Of a DNA stretch of 64,000 bases, positions 47,607 to 56,262 are shown piece by piece (within the stretch, counting starts at the first letter, position 1; every line of letters begins with the position of its first letter). Source of the DNA: Arthrobacter sp. B1I2 (GTDB lineage Bacteria > Actinomycetota > Actinomycetes > Actinomycetales > Micrococcaceae). The stretch lies in NCBI RefSeq assembly GCF_030816485.1, contig NZ_JAUSYC010000001.1, positions 2,480,001 to 2,544,000 of the forward strand, read 5' to 3'. A program made the translations under genes and the position numbers. A model generated the notes under the pieces. That model was not told where the DNA came from. It was given only the letters and a program-made list of their open reading frames with translations, and ran no database searches.

Positions 47607-49265
47607 ATGACTGAGAATCAAACCCCAGGACCGGTCCCGGAAGACAACCAGGCGGGCAGCCGGAACCCGTGGCAGCAGCAGGGCCCACAGCAGGACCCGC
47701 AGCAGCCCGGAGACCGCCAGGCGGCCACTCAGTATGGGAACGGGGCTGGGGGGCAGGAGCACGCCGGCTACAGTGGCGCGGGGCAGCAGCAGAACCATGC
47801 AGCGCAGCAGCATAACCACGCAGCGCAACAGCAGAACCACACGGAGCAGCTGGACCAACCGCAGATGGGTGACAACCGCACCCAGGAACTGCCGGGTGCC
47901 CCGCGCCCGGTGTACCCGCAGCGCCAGCCGTTTTACGGCCAGTCCGGATATTACGGCCAGCAGCAGCACCAGAACGGCCAGCCTATTCACGGTGCGGGCC
48001 ACAGCACGCCCAATGGGAGCGTCGGACTGGCCCCCAACCCCAAGGACGCGCCGCGACGGAAAGCAAGCTTCGGCGTCGGCACCCTCGTGGCCAGCATCCT
48101 CGCAGCAGGGCTCGTGGGCGGCGGAGTGGCAACCGTTGGTGCCGGCGAACTGTTCGGACCCACCGGGTCCAGCACCTCGACGGTCGGCAGCAACAGCCAG
48201 TCCGGGACCGTCATTGTCAACAACAAGGACGACGTCAACGCGATCACCGCAGCTGCCGTCAAGGCTTCGCCCAGCGTGGTCACCATCAGCGCCACCAGCG
48301 GCAGCTCCGGGGGCACCGGATCCGGCATCGTCCTCGACGACCAGGGGCACATCCTCACCAACACGCACGTGGTGACCCTGGACGGGCAGACCGCCGACGC
48401 CACCCTCGAGATCCGGACCAGTGACGGAAAGGTCCTGCCCGCGAAGCTGGTGGGCACCGATCCCTTGTCCGACCTCGCCGTGATCAAGGTGGACGACACC
48501 TCCAGCCTCACCCCCGCCACCCTGGGAGACTCCTCCAAGCTCAACGTGGGGGATACCGCCATCGCCATCGGTTCCCCGCTCGGCCTGACCGGGACCGTCA
48601 CGGACGGCATCGTGTCCACCCTCAACCGGACCATCAGCGTCGCATCGTCTGCAGCGCCGAAGGGCGGCGACAACAGCCAGGGCGGCGACCAGGGATTCCA
48701 GTTCGCCCCTCCGGGCGGCGGCCAGAGCCAGCAAAGCTCAAGCGAGGGTTCCATCGCCATCAACGTGATCCAGACTGATGCGGCCATCAACCCCGGCAAC
48801 TCCGGCGGTGCGCTGGTGAACAGCAAGGGCGAGGTCATCGGTGTAAACGTGGCCATTGCCTCCGCCGGATCCGGGACGTCCACCTCGCAGAGCGGCAACA
48901 TCGGCGTCGGGTTCAGCATCCCGATCAACAACGCCAAGCGCGTGGCCCAGGAAATCATCGACACCGGCAAGGCCTCCCATGGCCAGCTGGGCGTCAGCGT
49001 CAAGGCCAAGACCTCTTCGGGCGCATCCTCCGAGTTCTCGGTGGGGGCCGACGTGGCCACCGTTGAAGCCAGTTCGGCGGCAGGAAAGGCCGGCATCAAA
49101 GTCGGCGACGTCATCACCAAGTTCAACGACCTCACCATCGGCGAACCGAACCAGCTGACAGCGGCCGTCCGCGAACAGCCGGCAGGATCCACTGTGAAGA
49201 TCACGGTGATGCGCGGCGGCAAGGAGCAGACGTTCGACGTCACGCTGGGCGCCGCTGCCAGCTGA
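47607..49265 (+). CDS. htrA: HtrA/DegP-like membrane-anchored serine protease with PDZ domain
   Basis: Degrades misfolded envelope proteins. The 552-residue protein has a cytosolic Gln/Pro/Asn-rich N-terminal tail of about 150 residues with repeats of QQQNHA and QQHNHA. A membrane segment follows (FGVGTLVASILAAGLVGGGV, about 156-175). The trypsin-like domain has a complete triad: His254 in NTHVV, Asp289 in DPLSDLAVIKV, Ser399 in NPGNSGGALVN. One PDZ domain follows (about 465-550; AGKAGIKVGDVITKFNDLTI). Start: ATG at 47607 with AAAGGAAG upstream; an earlier in-frame ATG at 47580 is less likely. It is divergent from the TPM gene. Confidence 0.95.
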   Translation: MTENQTPGPVPEDNQAGSRNPWQQQGPQQDPQQPGDRQAATQYGNGAGGQEHAGYSGAGQQQNHAAQQHNHAAQQQNHTEQLDQPQMGDNRTQELPGAPRPVYPQRQPFYGQSGYYGQQQHQNGQPIHGAGHSTPNGSVGLAPNPKDAPRRKASFGVGTLVASILAAGLVGGGVATVGAGELFGPTGSSTSTVGSNSQSGTVIVNNKDDVNAITAAAVKASPSVVTISATSGSSGGTGSGIVLDDQGHILTNTHVVTLDGQTADATLEIRTSDGKVLPAKLVGTDPLSDLAVIKVDDTSSLTPATLGDSSKLNVGDTAIAIGSPLGLTGTVTDGIVSTLNRTISVASSAAPKGGDNSQGGDQGFQFAPPGGGQSQQSSSEGSIAINVIQTDAAINPGNSGGALVNSKGEVIGVNVAIASAGSGTSTSQSGNIGVGFSIPINNAKRVAQEIIDTGKASHGQLGVSVKAKTSSGASSEFSVGADVATVEASSAAGKAGIKVGDVITKFNDLTIGEPNQLTAAVREQPAGSTVKITVMRGGKEQTFDVTLGAAAS

Positions 49266-49296
49266 GGCACCACACTCCGGCCGTGAAAAACCGGCA

Positions 49297-49342
49297 ATGA
49301 CGACGGCGGTGTTCCCACCCAAGGGGGCGCCGCCGTCGTCAT
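49297..49342. terminator. Hairpin after htrA
   Basis: Arms 49297-49309 and 49330-49342 (ATGACGACGGCGG and its complement) give 13 bp with a 20-base loop that can itself pair CCC with GGG. It lies 31 bases after the htrA stop and before the etf leader. There is no T-run. Confidence 0.6.
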
Positions 49343-49508
49343 GGCGTGCTCAGGAAGACCTGACACAGACGTTAACGGAAGAGGGCGCGCGGGCGCGCCG
49401 ATATGGTTAGCTAGGAGCTACCCGCCTGCCGGGCATTCCGCGGCCATGACCCACCCGGCTGGCTGTCCACAAGCATGGAAGGCTGCTGCAAAAACAGTGG
49501 AAGAGACA

Positions 49509-50300
49509 TTGAAGATCGTAGTCCTGGTCAAGCATGTACCGGACGCCCAATTCGACCGTCACCTCAGCGGGGAGGGCAACACTGCGGACCGCGACGAAAG
49601 CATTCTGTCCGAGCTTGACGAGTACGCCCTCGAGGCAGCGCTGCAGCTGGCCGAGGCACGTGGTGGCAGCAAGGCCGGGAACCAGGTCATCGCCCTCAGC
49701 ATGGGCCCGGACGGGGCCGTCAACGCCGTCAAGAAGTCGCTGCAGATGGGCGCCACCGAGGGCGTGCACCTCACGGATGACGCCCTCGCCGGCTCGGACG
49801 CGGCAGCCACTTCGCTGGCGCTCGCGGCAGCGGTCCGGCACCTGGGTGATGTGGACCTGGTCATCACCGGCATGGCCTCCACCGACGGCGAAACCTCGCT
49901 GGTTCCGGCGCAGCTGGCCGAACGGCTCGGGCTGCCGCAGGTGACGTTCGCGTCCACGCTGGAGGTCGACGGCGGTCGGCTGACGGCCCGCCGCGACGCC
50001 GACACCTCCTCGGAAACGGTGGAGGCACCGCTGCCCGCCGTCGTGTCCGTCACCGACCAGATCAACGAGCCCAGGTACCCCAACTTCAAGGGCATCATCG
50101 CCGCCAAGCGCAAGAGCATCACCACGCTCTCCCTGGCCGATATCGGCGTGGACCCCTCGCAGGTGGGCTTCGCCGGTTCCTGGACCAGCGTGGCCAGCGC
50201 GGAACAGCGGCCGCCCAGGACGGCAGGCACCATCATCACCGACGAGGGCGACGCCGGCATCAAGCTGGTTGACTTCCTGGCCGCCCAGAAGCTGCTCTAA
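49509..50300 (+). CDS. etfB: Electron transfer flavoprotein, beta subunit
   Basis: Small subunit of the FAD/AMP heterodimer that takes electrons from acyl-CoA and other dehydrogenases. The 263-residue protein begins (M)KIVVLVKHVPDAQFDRHLSG, then ILSELDEYALEAALQLAEA (family block), with GPDGAVNAVKKSLQMGA and DVDLVITGMASTDGETSLVP forming the AMP/FAD-cleft parts. The start is a TTG at 49509 with GGAAGAG upstream; upstream in-frame ATGs are in the leader and do not match the family. etfA follows 14 bp later. Confidence 0.95.
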   Translation: MKIVVLVKHVPDAQFDRHLSGEGNTADRDESILSELDEYALEAALQLAEARGGSKAGNQVIALSMGPDGAVNAVKKSLQMGATEGVHLTDDALAGSDAAATSLALAAAVRHLGDVDLVITGMASTDGETSLVPAQLAERLGLPQVTFASTLEVDGGRLTARRDADTSSETVEAPLPAVVSVTDQINEPRYPNFKGIIAAKRKSITTLSLADIGVDPSQVGFAGSWTSVASAEQRPPRTAGTIITDEGDAGIKLVDFLAAQKLL

Positions 50301-50314
50301 GAGGGATCATCGAC

Positions 50315-51262
50315 ATGGCAAAAGTACTTGTATTCATCGACAACCCCGGCGCTTCGCTCAAGAAGAGCAGCCTCGAGCTGCTGACCCTGGCGCGTTCCCT
50401 CGGCGAGTGCACTGTGGCGGTTAACGGAGACCTGTCCGACGGCGTCGCAGCCGGCTTTGCGGAGTACGGCGTGGGCAGCGTCCTGCGCCCGTCGGTCCAG
50501 GACCTGAATGACTATCTGGTGGCACCCAAAGCCGCCTATGTGGCCGCCGCGGCTGAAACCAGCGGCGCCGGCATCGTGCTGCTGGACAACTCGCCGGAAG
50601 GCAAGGAGATCGCTGCCCGGGTGGGCATCCGTCTGAATGCCGGCGTCATCACGGACGTCGTCGCCGTGGACCCGGACGGCACCGCGCACAAGTCCGTCCT
50701 GGCCGGCTCGTACAACACTGCCTGCAAGGCCACCACTCCGGTTTCCGTGCTGACCCTGAAGGCCAACAACGTCACCCCGGAACCCGCGCCTGCCCCCACC
50801 ACTCCTGAAATCGCCACCGTTGACGTTCCCAACGTGGCCGCAGCGGCACGGATCACGGCCCGCGAGCAGAAGGTGGCCAGCGGCCGGCCGGACCTCACGG
50901 ACGCACGGATCGTGGTTGCCGGCGGACGCGGCATGGACGGCGACTTCGGCCCGGTGGAAGAGTTGGCAGATGCCCTCGGCGCCGCCGTGGGTGCTTCGCG
51001 TGCAGCCACGGATGCGGGCTGGATCAGCCACGACGCCCAGGTGGGGCAGACCGGCAAGACCGTCTCCCCGCAGCTGTACATTTCCGCGGGCATTTCCGGT
51101 GCCATCCAGCAGAAAGCCGGCATGCAGACAGCCAAGGTCATCGTGGCCGTGAACAAGGATGCGGAGTCCCCGGTCTTCGAGATTGCGGATTTCGGCATCA
51201 TCGGCGACGTCTTCGAGGTCCTCCCGCAGGCCACGGCCGAGATCAAGAAACGAAAAGGCTGA
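50315..51262 (+). CDS. etfA: Electron transfer flavoprotein, alpha subunit
   Basis: The 315-residue FAD-binding partner of EtfB. The N-terminal domain begins MAKVLVFIDNPGASLKKSS. The C-terminal FAD domain has RIVVAGGRGMDGDFGPVEEL, GASRAATDAGWISHDAQVGQ, VSPQLYISAGISGAIQQKAG, and VNKDAESPVFEIADFGIIGD, the full FAD signature. A Pro/Thr linker (PEPAPAPTTPEIATVD) joins the domains. GAGGGAT precedes the ATG. It is the middle gene of etfB-etfA-deacetylase, 4 bp before the next start. Confidence 0.96.
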   Translation: MAKVLVFIDNPGASLKKSSLELLTLARSLGECTVAVNGDLSDGVAAGFAEYGVGSVLRPSVQDLNDYLVAPKAAYVAAAAETSGAGIVLLDNSPEGKEIAARVGIRLNAGVITDVVAVDPDGTAHKSVLAGSYNTACKATTPVSVLTLKANNVTPEPAPAPTTPEIATVDVPNVAAAARITAREQKVASGRPDLTDARIVVAGGRGMDGDFGPVEELADALGAAVGASRAATDAGWISHDAQVGQTGKTVSPQLYISAGISGAIQQKAGMQTAKVIVAVNKDAESPVFEIADFGIIGDVFEVLPQATAEIKKRKG

Positions 51263-51266
51263 ATCT

Positions 51267-52046
51267 TTGACTGCCTCCCACGGGCAGGCAGGGAGCCCGT
51301 TCAACCCGGATACGCACCGGGTTGAACGGGTGCTCTGTTTTGCGGCCCACCCTGACGACATCGACTTCGGCGCAGCAGGCACCATTGCCGCCTGGACGGC
51401 CGCAGGTGTGCAGGTCAGCTACTGCATCATGACCGACGGCGACGCGGGCGGCTTCGACCCCGCCCACCGCGCGGACATCATCGCCATGCGCGACGCCGAG
51501 CAGCGCCGCGCAGCGGAACTGGTGGGCGTCACCGACATCCGCTACCTCCACCAGCGGGACGGATACCTTGAGCCGTCGCACGAGGTGATGAAAGGGGTGG
51601 TGCGGCTGATCCGCGAAATCCGGCCCGAAGTCGTTCTCGCCATGCACCCGGAACGGAACTGGCAGCGGATCCAAAAGAGCCACCCGGACCACCTGGCCGT
51701 GGGGGAAGCGGTGACGCGGGCAGTGTATCCGGCAGTGGAAAACCCGTTCGCCTACCCTGAACTGGCCGAAGCCGGCCTCGCAGCCTACAAGCTGCCGTGG
51801 CTGTGGCTTTACGCGGGACCTGAGGAACGCGAAAACCACTTCGTGGATGTCACGAGCCATGTGGATGCCAAGCTGTCCGCCATCCATGTCCATGTCAGCC
51901 AGCACCCTGACGTGGCGGCCATGGAAGCCACTGTCCGCCGAGGTATGCGTGTCAACGCCGCCCGGGCAGGGCTGCCGGAGGGGCGCAGCGCGGAAGCCTT
52001 CCACGTGGTGGCGGTCAACGGGCCTGGCACCATCGCGGGTTTCTAA
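51267..52046 (+). CDS. PIG-L/LmbE-family zinc deacetylase
   Basis: A 259-residue member of the family of MshB and Mca (mycothiol metabolism) and GlcNAc-PI de-N-acetylases. The zinc motif is VLCFAAHPDDIDFGAAGTIA near residue 21, and the third His lies in SHPDHLAVGEAV. YCIMTDGDAGGFDP and DIRYLHQRDGYLEP match this branch. Substrate unknown: it is shorter than Mca, and an amidase or mycothiol-conjugate role is possible but unproven. The TTG start (51267) has AAAAGG upstream, only 4 bp after etfA. A hairpin terminator follows 6 bases after its stop. Confidence 0.88.
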   Translation: MTASHGQAGSPFNPDTHRVERVLCFAAHPDDIDFGAAGTIAAWTAAGVQVSYCIMTDGDAGGFDPAHRADIIAMRDAEQRRAAELVGVTDIRYLHQRDGYLEPSHEVMKGVVRLIREIRPEVVLAMHPERNWQRIQKSHPDHLAVGEAVTRAVYPAVENPFAYPELAEAGLAAYKLPWLWLYAGPEERENHFVDVTSHVDAKLSAIHVHVSQHPDVAAMEATVRRGMRVNAARAGLPEGRSAEAFHVVAVNGPGTIAGF

Positions 52047-52052
52047 GGCAGG

Positions 52053-52103
52053 AGAAGCGCCTCCGGTTCTTCCTTCAAGGAGGAACCGGAGGCGCTTCTT
52101 TCG
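52053..52103. terminator. Strong terminator after the etf-deacetylase operon
   Basis: A 21-bp stem (52053-52073 with 52079-52099; one G-T pair) and a 5-base loop TTCAA, followed by TCTTTCG. It lies between the deacetylase gene and the converging rskA, so it serves both. Confidence 0.9.
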
Positions 52104-52127
52104 TATGGCCGCCGGTGTTCGTGCCGG

Positions 52128-52997
52128 TCAGGCTCCGAGTGGGGCCGCCGCCACCGTGGGCAGGGTGGGGGCCTTGGACCCGCCGGCCGGCTCAACAGTA
52201 ATTCCCAGTGAGGCAGCTGAGTGGATGCCCTGGACCACGGCGGGCTTGGAGAGTGCCTGCTCGTCCATCAGCCCCTGCGACACTGGTGCGGAGCCGTCCT
52301 TGGGGATCAGCCACATCTGGTAGACCTTGCCCGCCGGGGGAGCGGGCACGCCGCTCATCTTCACCACGGCCGCGTCTTCCGACGCTGATATCAGGAGGGT
52401 GGCCTTGCCGCCACCGGCCACGTTGACGGAAGCCTCGCGCAGGTCACCGGCCCTGGCCACCTGGTTGACGGGATCGGCTTGGTCGGCCAGGTAGGCGCCC
52501 ACGCCCACACCGCCCAGGGCGATGGCTGCTGCCGCTGCCACGCCGATCAGCCAGCGCCGGGCGCCCGACGGGCCGCGCCGTTCCTCCCGGCGCTTGCGGG
52601 CCTGCGTCAGTTCGTCCTGGGTGCCCGGCTGGAGGACAGGTGCCGTGCTTTCGGCTGGTGCCGGGGCGCCTCCACCTGTCATTCCCTGCTGCCCGGGGAA
52701 TTGGGCAGGAAGCTGGGCAACGATCCGCTCGAACAGGTCCGACGGCGGTTCCTCCTCCGCCCGGAAGGTGCGGGCCAGTGCCTCCCGGGACTGCCGGACG
52801 CGGTCAAGGAAGGCCAGGCGTTCCGCTTCCGGCGCCATTGAAATATAGAGGTCGATGGCGTCGCGTTCCTGCTCCGTGACCGCATCCAGGGCGTAAAGTT
52901 CGGCAAGGTCGACGGCGCGGCCTGACGCAAGGTCCATGGCGACGGTGTCGCCGAAGGAACGCGAACGCCCAGTGCGGCCTTCATCCATGTCGCTCAT
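52128..52997 (-). CDS. rskA: Anti-sigma-K factor RskA
   Basis: Membrane anti-sigma factor of 289 residues that holds SigK inactive. The cytosolic N-terminal domain (about 25-100) includes DLAELYALDAVTEQERDAID and no zinc-binding HxxxCxxC. One membrane segment follows (RWLIGVAAAAAIALGGVGVG, about 147-166). The outer RskA domain follows, with VVKMSGVPAPPAGKVYQMWL and LGITVEPAGGS, both typical. Regulated proteolysis of this outer domain normally releases SigK. The start lies 1 base after the sigK stop, so expression is coupled. Confidence 0.94.
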   Translation of the reverse strand: MSDMDEGRTGRSRSFGDTVAMDLASGRAVDLAELYALDAVTEQERDAIDLYISMAPEAERLAFLDRVRQSREALARTFRAEEEPPSDLFERIVAQLPAQFPGQQGMTGGGAPAPAESTAPVLQPGTQDELTQARKRREERRGPSGARRWLIGVAAAAAIALGGVGVGAYLADQADPVNQVARAGDLREASVNVAGGGKATLLISASEDAAVVKMSGVPAPPAGKVYQMWLIPKDGSAPVSQGLMDEQALSKPAVVQGIHSAASLGITVEPAGGSKAPTLPTVAAAPLGA

Positions 52998-52998
52998 C

Positions 52999-53607
52999 TC
53001 AACTCACCCCCAAACAGGTCTTCAATCGGATCAGTCCATCGCGGATGCGGGACTTGATGGTGGGCACCGCTGCATTCAGCCGTTCTGCGACTTCCCGGTA
53101 GGTAAGGCCGCCGTAGTAGGCCAGGCGCACGGATTCCTGCTGTGTTTCGGTCAGCGTTCCCAGGCAGCGGACCACCGCCTCAGCTTCCAGCCGGCTGCCC
53201 ACTTCGTCGGAAACGCTGTCGTGGTCGATGTCCTGCGTGCTGGCCCCGTATCTGGCTTCCCTGTCAGTGGAAGACTGCGACGACCGCACCTTGTCCACTG
53301 CCCGCCGGTGCGAGATGGTCATCAGCCAGGAGAGCGGGCTTCCAGCCTGCGGATCGAACTTCGCCGCGTTCTGCCAGACCTGCAGGAAAACTTCCTGTGT
53401 GGTGTCTTCGCTGAGCTCGGGATCGATCAGGACGCGCCGTGCCATGCCGAAGACCCTGCGGGACGTCAGCTGGTAAAACTCGGCAAACGCCGCCTGGTCC
53501 CCGCGGGCGGTGCCCGCCAGGAGGACCGAGAGGCGCTGGCTGAGGTCTGCAGGTGGGTCAGTCACCGCGGCGGAGCCCTCGGAATTTGGCGCGTTGGGAG
53601 TTTCCAT
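52999..53607 (-). CDS. sigK: ECF RNA polymerase sigma factor SigK
   Basis: A 202-residue ECF (group 4) sigma factor. Region 2 is RRVFGMARRVLIDPELSEDT with QEVFLQVWQNA. Region 4 has LTETQQESVRLAYYGGLTYR and EVAERLNAAVPTIKSRIRDG, the helix-turn-helix that reads the -35 element. The start at 53607 (METPNAPN) is preferred to an in-frame ATG at 53733: TATGCT lies 8 bases before it, and the longer form would add 42 basic residues that are unlike the family. Its partner RskA follows immediately. No SigK target such as mpt70 is in the window. Confidence 0.93.
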   Translation of the reverse strand: METPNAPNSEGSAAVTDPPADLSQRLSVLLAGTARGDQAAFAEFYQLTSRRVFGMARRVLIDPELSEDTTQEVFLQVWQNAAKFDPQAGSPLSWLMTISHRRAVDKVRSSQSSTDREARYGASTQDIDHDSVSDEVGSRLEAEAVVRCLGTLTETQQESVRLAYYGGLTYREVAERLNAAVPTIKSRIRDGLIRLKTCLGVS

Positions 53608-53615
53608 TAAGTCCA

Positions 53616-53621
53616 AGCATA
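53616..53621 (-). promoter_or_regulatory. Candidate -10 box of sigK (leaderless type)
   Basis: TATGCT on the minus strand ends 8 bases before the sigK ATG, with only a GGA as a possible ribosome-binding site. It is consistent with a leaderless or near-leaderless start. Confidence 0.35.
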
Positions 53622-53781
53622 AGTCTCCGGGCGGCGAATCCTCAGCAGTGCCGTGCCGGCTGCGGCTGGCCTGCCTGGATCCTGCCTTCAGTAGTGTCAC
53701 CTGCCGCTCCTTGCTCCGCTCGAGTGCCTTCAAGAGTCATTCGATGCCGGCGGCGGGGCGGATGGGACAGCGGGTAAGGAA

Positions 53782-53801
53782 TTTGCCCCGGCCGGGGCAA
53801 A
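53782..53801. terminator. Perfect 20-base palindrome after trmL
   Basis: TTTGCCCCGG and its complement meet without a spacer. On the minus strand it is followed by TTCCTT and lies 19 bases after the trmL stop. It probably separates trmL from sigK. Confidence 0.6.
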
Positions 53802-53820
53802 GACTCTATCCGGTGGCGTG

Positions 53821-54288
53821 CTAAAGCCTGGCCCCGGCAAAGCCCTGCTGGCGCCACGCCTCGTACACGGCAATCGAGGCCGCGTTGGCGAGGTTCAGCG
53901 AACGCAGGGCCGGCAGCATGGGCAGGCGCACCGTGGCTGTCACGTGGGGATCGGTCTTCAACTCTTCCGGCAGGCCCACCGATTCACGGCCGAACATCAG
54001 GACATCGCCAGGGTGGTAGGTGATATCCGTGTAACCGGTTGTGCCGTCCGAGGTGAAGGCGTAAACATGCTCAGGCTGAAGATGCTCCCAGGCGTCTTCG
54101 ATCGACTTGTGCACGGTGACGACGGCGAGGTCGTGATAGTCGAGTCCCGCCCGGCGAAGTTTTGCGTCGGAGAAGTCGAAGCCCAGGGGTTCCACGAGGT
54201 GCAGTTGGGCGCCGGTGATTGCGGCAAGTCGGATGGCGTTGCCGGTATTGCCGGGGATTTCTGGGGCATGGAAGAGGATGCGGAACAC
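53821..54288 (-). CDS. trmL: tRNA (cytidine(34)-2'-O)-methyltransferase TrmL
   Basis: Methylates the wobble ribose of tRNA-Leu isoacceptors. The 155-residue SPOUT enzyme shows the knot motifs APEIPGNTGNAIRLAA (motif 1, about 9-24), VLMFGRESVGLPEEL (motif 2) and VRLPMLPALRSLNLANAASI (motif 3, near 120-139). Length and motifs fit TrmL rather than the longer TrmH. It is the second gene after the J-domain gene, 23 bp apart on the same strand. Confidence 0.94.
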   Translation of the reverse strand: MFRILFHAPEIPGNTGNAIRLAAITGAQLHLVEPLGFDFSDAKLRRAGLDYHDLAVVTVHKSIEDAWEHLQPEHVYAFTSDGTTGYTDITYHPGDVLMFGRESVGLPEELKTDPHVTATVRLPMLPALRSLNLANAASIAVYEAWRQQGFAGARL

Positions 54289-54311
54289 CTCCCCATCCTA
54301 GCCATCCGTTC

Positions 54312-55256
54312 TCAGTGCATGCCGCGCAGCAGCCTGGCGAGGACCGGAACGTTCACCGTGTTGGGGGCCGGGCCCGATGCCAGGAATTCCTTCAGGCCGC
54401 GCACCATACCCGCGGCGTTGACGATCTGCACGGTCTCCAGCGAGCCTGCGGGGCGCCGGTGGTGGTCGATCACAGGCTCATGGAGGTTGCCGTCCGGGCT
54501 GTGCACCACAGTCCATCCGGTGACGTTGAGCTCCGGAAAGATGTCCTGCATGGCCCAAACCACGCGGGCCAGCTGCGGGGGTGCCACGGAGCGGCCGCCG
54601 TGGTTCAGGGTCCGGCCGTCCCAGGCATACGCGCCCTTGGGCAGGAGCATCGAGTTGACCAGAGCCAGCCGGTAGCCGGAAAGGACCGCGTGGTCGATGT
54701 GGCTGTTGTCCGCCGGTGACTGCAGGCCATTGATGAGCCGCGCAGCCGGAATGCCCGGCAGCACCTGCCGGGACAACAGCTGCACGGTGCGCATCTCGCG
54801 CTGGATGCGGGCCTCGGCGCCGAAAATTCCGCGTTTCCGTGGCATCCCGTGCACCTGTTGGCGCGCCTGGGCCAGGGGAACGAGCGGGACCTCGGCGCCG
54901 CCGTCCCCATAGGGCGGAACGTAGACCGGCGGGTCGCCGGCGGTGTTCCTGCCGTTGTCCGGCCTGCGGACGGTGGCAGAAGCCCGGCTTCCGGCGGCCG
55001 GCGCATCAAAGTGGGCGCCGTCGTCGGACGAGGTGCCGCGGACTGGACCGGCACCGTAGGAGCGGTCGTAGGCTTTCCGGCGCTCCGGATCGATCAGGGT
55101 CTCATAGGCAGTGGTCACGCGGCGGAAGGCGGCCGCGTCACCCCCGTGGTCCGGGTGGGCGGTCCTGGCAGCGCGCCGGTAGGCCACCTTGATTTCTTTG
55201 TCGGTGGCGGTGACGGCCACGCGAAGGACCTGGTAATGGGAGCTGCTGCTCTCGGT
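54312..55256 (-). CDS. J-domain (DnaJ-like) protein
   Basis: A 314-residue protein with an N-terminal J domain (about residues 5-70): HYQVLRVAVTATDKEIKVAY, then the HPD motif in TAHPDHGGDAAAFRRV, and AYETLIDPERRKAYD. No Gly/Phe or zinc-finger region follows. A Pro/Gly/Asp-rich linker leads to a C-terminal domain of unknown type (MRTVQLLSRQVLPGIPAARL, WTVVHSPDGNLHEPVIDHHR). Such proteins recruit DnaK to a specific client; the client is not known. The TTG start at 55256 is chosen since AAAGGAAG lies next to it and the J domain begins right after; an ATG at 55334 would add 26 basic residues. Confidence 0.87.
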   Translation of the reverse strand, partial: TESSSSHYQVLRVAVTATDKEIKVAYRRAARTAHPDHGGDAAAFRRVTTAYETLIDPERRKAYDRSYGAGPVRGTSSDDGAHFDAPAAGSRASATVRRPDNGRNTAGDPPVYVPPYGDGGAEVPLVPLAQARQQVHGMPRKRGIFGAEARIQREMRTVQLLSRQVLPGIPAARLINGLQSPADNSHIDHAVLSGYRLALVNSMLLPKGAYAWDGRTLNHGGRSVAPPQLARVVWAMQDIFPELNVTGWTVVHSPDGNLHEPVIDHHRRPAGSLETVQIVNAAGMVRGLKEFLASGPAPNTVNVPVLARLLRGMH

Positions 55257-55461
55257 CAAGATCTTCCTTTTCTTGATGCGCGGCTTCTTAATTTCCGCGG
55301 GGAAAGCGAAGTGCCCGCCCAGTCTAGCCAGCACGGATGGTGTGCCTGCCCCAACAACGAATGTCCGGTGCTTGCGGGTTCCCGCCGGATTCGGAGTCTA
55401 GACTCGTGCCTGCGCGGCCGGACACTGGGCCGAAGGGGAAGCGACGGGTGGAGAGATGGAA

Positions 55462-56151
55462 ATGCCGACGACGGCGCAGCGGGCCGGCAGGGCCTGGAAC
55501 CGGGCAGTGCCGCTCGCCATTGCCGGCCTTGGGGCGGTGCTTCTGGGCGGCTGCAGCGTGGATGTCCGGGATCCGTCCGTGCCTGCCGCTCCGGCCAACA
55601 CTCCCGTCCTGTCCACGCCCACCATCACTCCCGGACACGACGCCGCGGCAGTGGCGGGACGCGACCTGCCCTTTGCTGCCGGCGGCACGCTGGCACCCGG
55701 GGTGCCCGTGGGCATTTCCGATGAGCTGAAAGCCGCCCCGGGGTGGAAGCTGGTGCGGGAGAACGTGGCAGGTGCAAGCCAATACGCCAAGGCTGATGGC
55801 TGTGTGGTTGCCGCCAGGGTCAGCACGGGCCAGGCCCCGCTGGTCCGGGGAGAGGACCGGGAGTCCACCGTTGCTCTTTTTCAATATCTGGACGCCACCA
55901 TCCAGCCCTCATACCTGAAGACCGAAACTCTGCAGTGGGGCGGCGCCCCGGATGCTCCCGGTAAAAAGGTGGAGGTGCTGGCGCTGGAACAGGCGGCTCC
56001 CGGCGGGAGGTCCACTGCCGTGCTGGCAAGGGTTTTCGGGGCCGCCGGTTCGTCGGCTTACATATCCGTTTCCTGCCCGGATGCGGCAACCCTTGCTTCT
56101 GCACGCAATGACGTGCTCCGGTACCTGCCGTTGGTGCCGCCGACTGCTTGA
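55462..56151 (+). CDS. Putative lipoprotein
   Basis: A 229-residue lipoprotein whose signal peptide (VPLAIAGLGAVLLGGC, lipobox LLGGC, Cys near residue 31) is followed by a Pro/Thr-rich linker. A globular domain follows from about 65 (VPVGISDELKAAPGWKLVRE) with two further Cys (DGCVVAAR, VSCPDAATL) that could form a disulfide. I do not recognise a named family. The start at 55462 is preferred to 55456 because GGAGAG lies 6 bases upstream. It is divergent from the J-domain gene and ends at a terminator. Confidence 0.8.
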   Translation: MPTTAQRAGRAWNRAVPLAIAGLGAVLLGGCSVDVRDPSVPAAPANTPVLSTPTITPGHDAAAVAGRDLPFAAGGTLAPGVPVGISDELKAAPGWKLVRENVAGASQYAKADGCVVAARVSTGQAPLVRGEDRESTVALFQYLDATIQPSYLKTETLQWGGAPDAPGKKVEVLALEQAAPGGRSTAVLARVFGAAGSSAYISVSCPDAATLASARNDVLRYLPLVPPTA

Positions 56152-56187
56152 GCCCTCGAAGGTGATGCGCCTCCCGGGGCGCAAAAG

Positions 56188-56227
56188 CCGCCGGCGGCTG
56201 GAGGGCTCAGCTGCCGGCGGGTCTTTT
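56188..56227 (+). terminator. Terminator after the lipoprotein gene
   Basis: A 12-bp stem (56188-56199 with 56209-56220; one G-T pair), a 9-base loop, then GTCTTTT. It lies between converging genes, oriented for the plus strand. Confidence 0.75.
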
Positions 56228-56236
56228 GGGGAAGGT

Positions 56237-56259
56237 TACGGGCCCCGCGGAGGCCCGTA
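56237..56259 (-). terminator. Hairpin after doxX
   Basis: An 8-bp stem, TACGGGCC with GGCCCGTA, around a 7-base loop, lying 4 bases beyond the doxX stop on the minus strand. It is a likely terminator for doxX. Confidence 0.5.
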
Positions 56260-56262
56260 GTG

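Noticed and set aside
47987..49366. A 459-codon minus-strand open frame under htrA.
   Set aside because: The plus strand has an intact HtrA catalytic triad and PDZ domain. The minus translation is compositionally biased and has no start signals.
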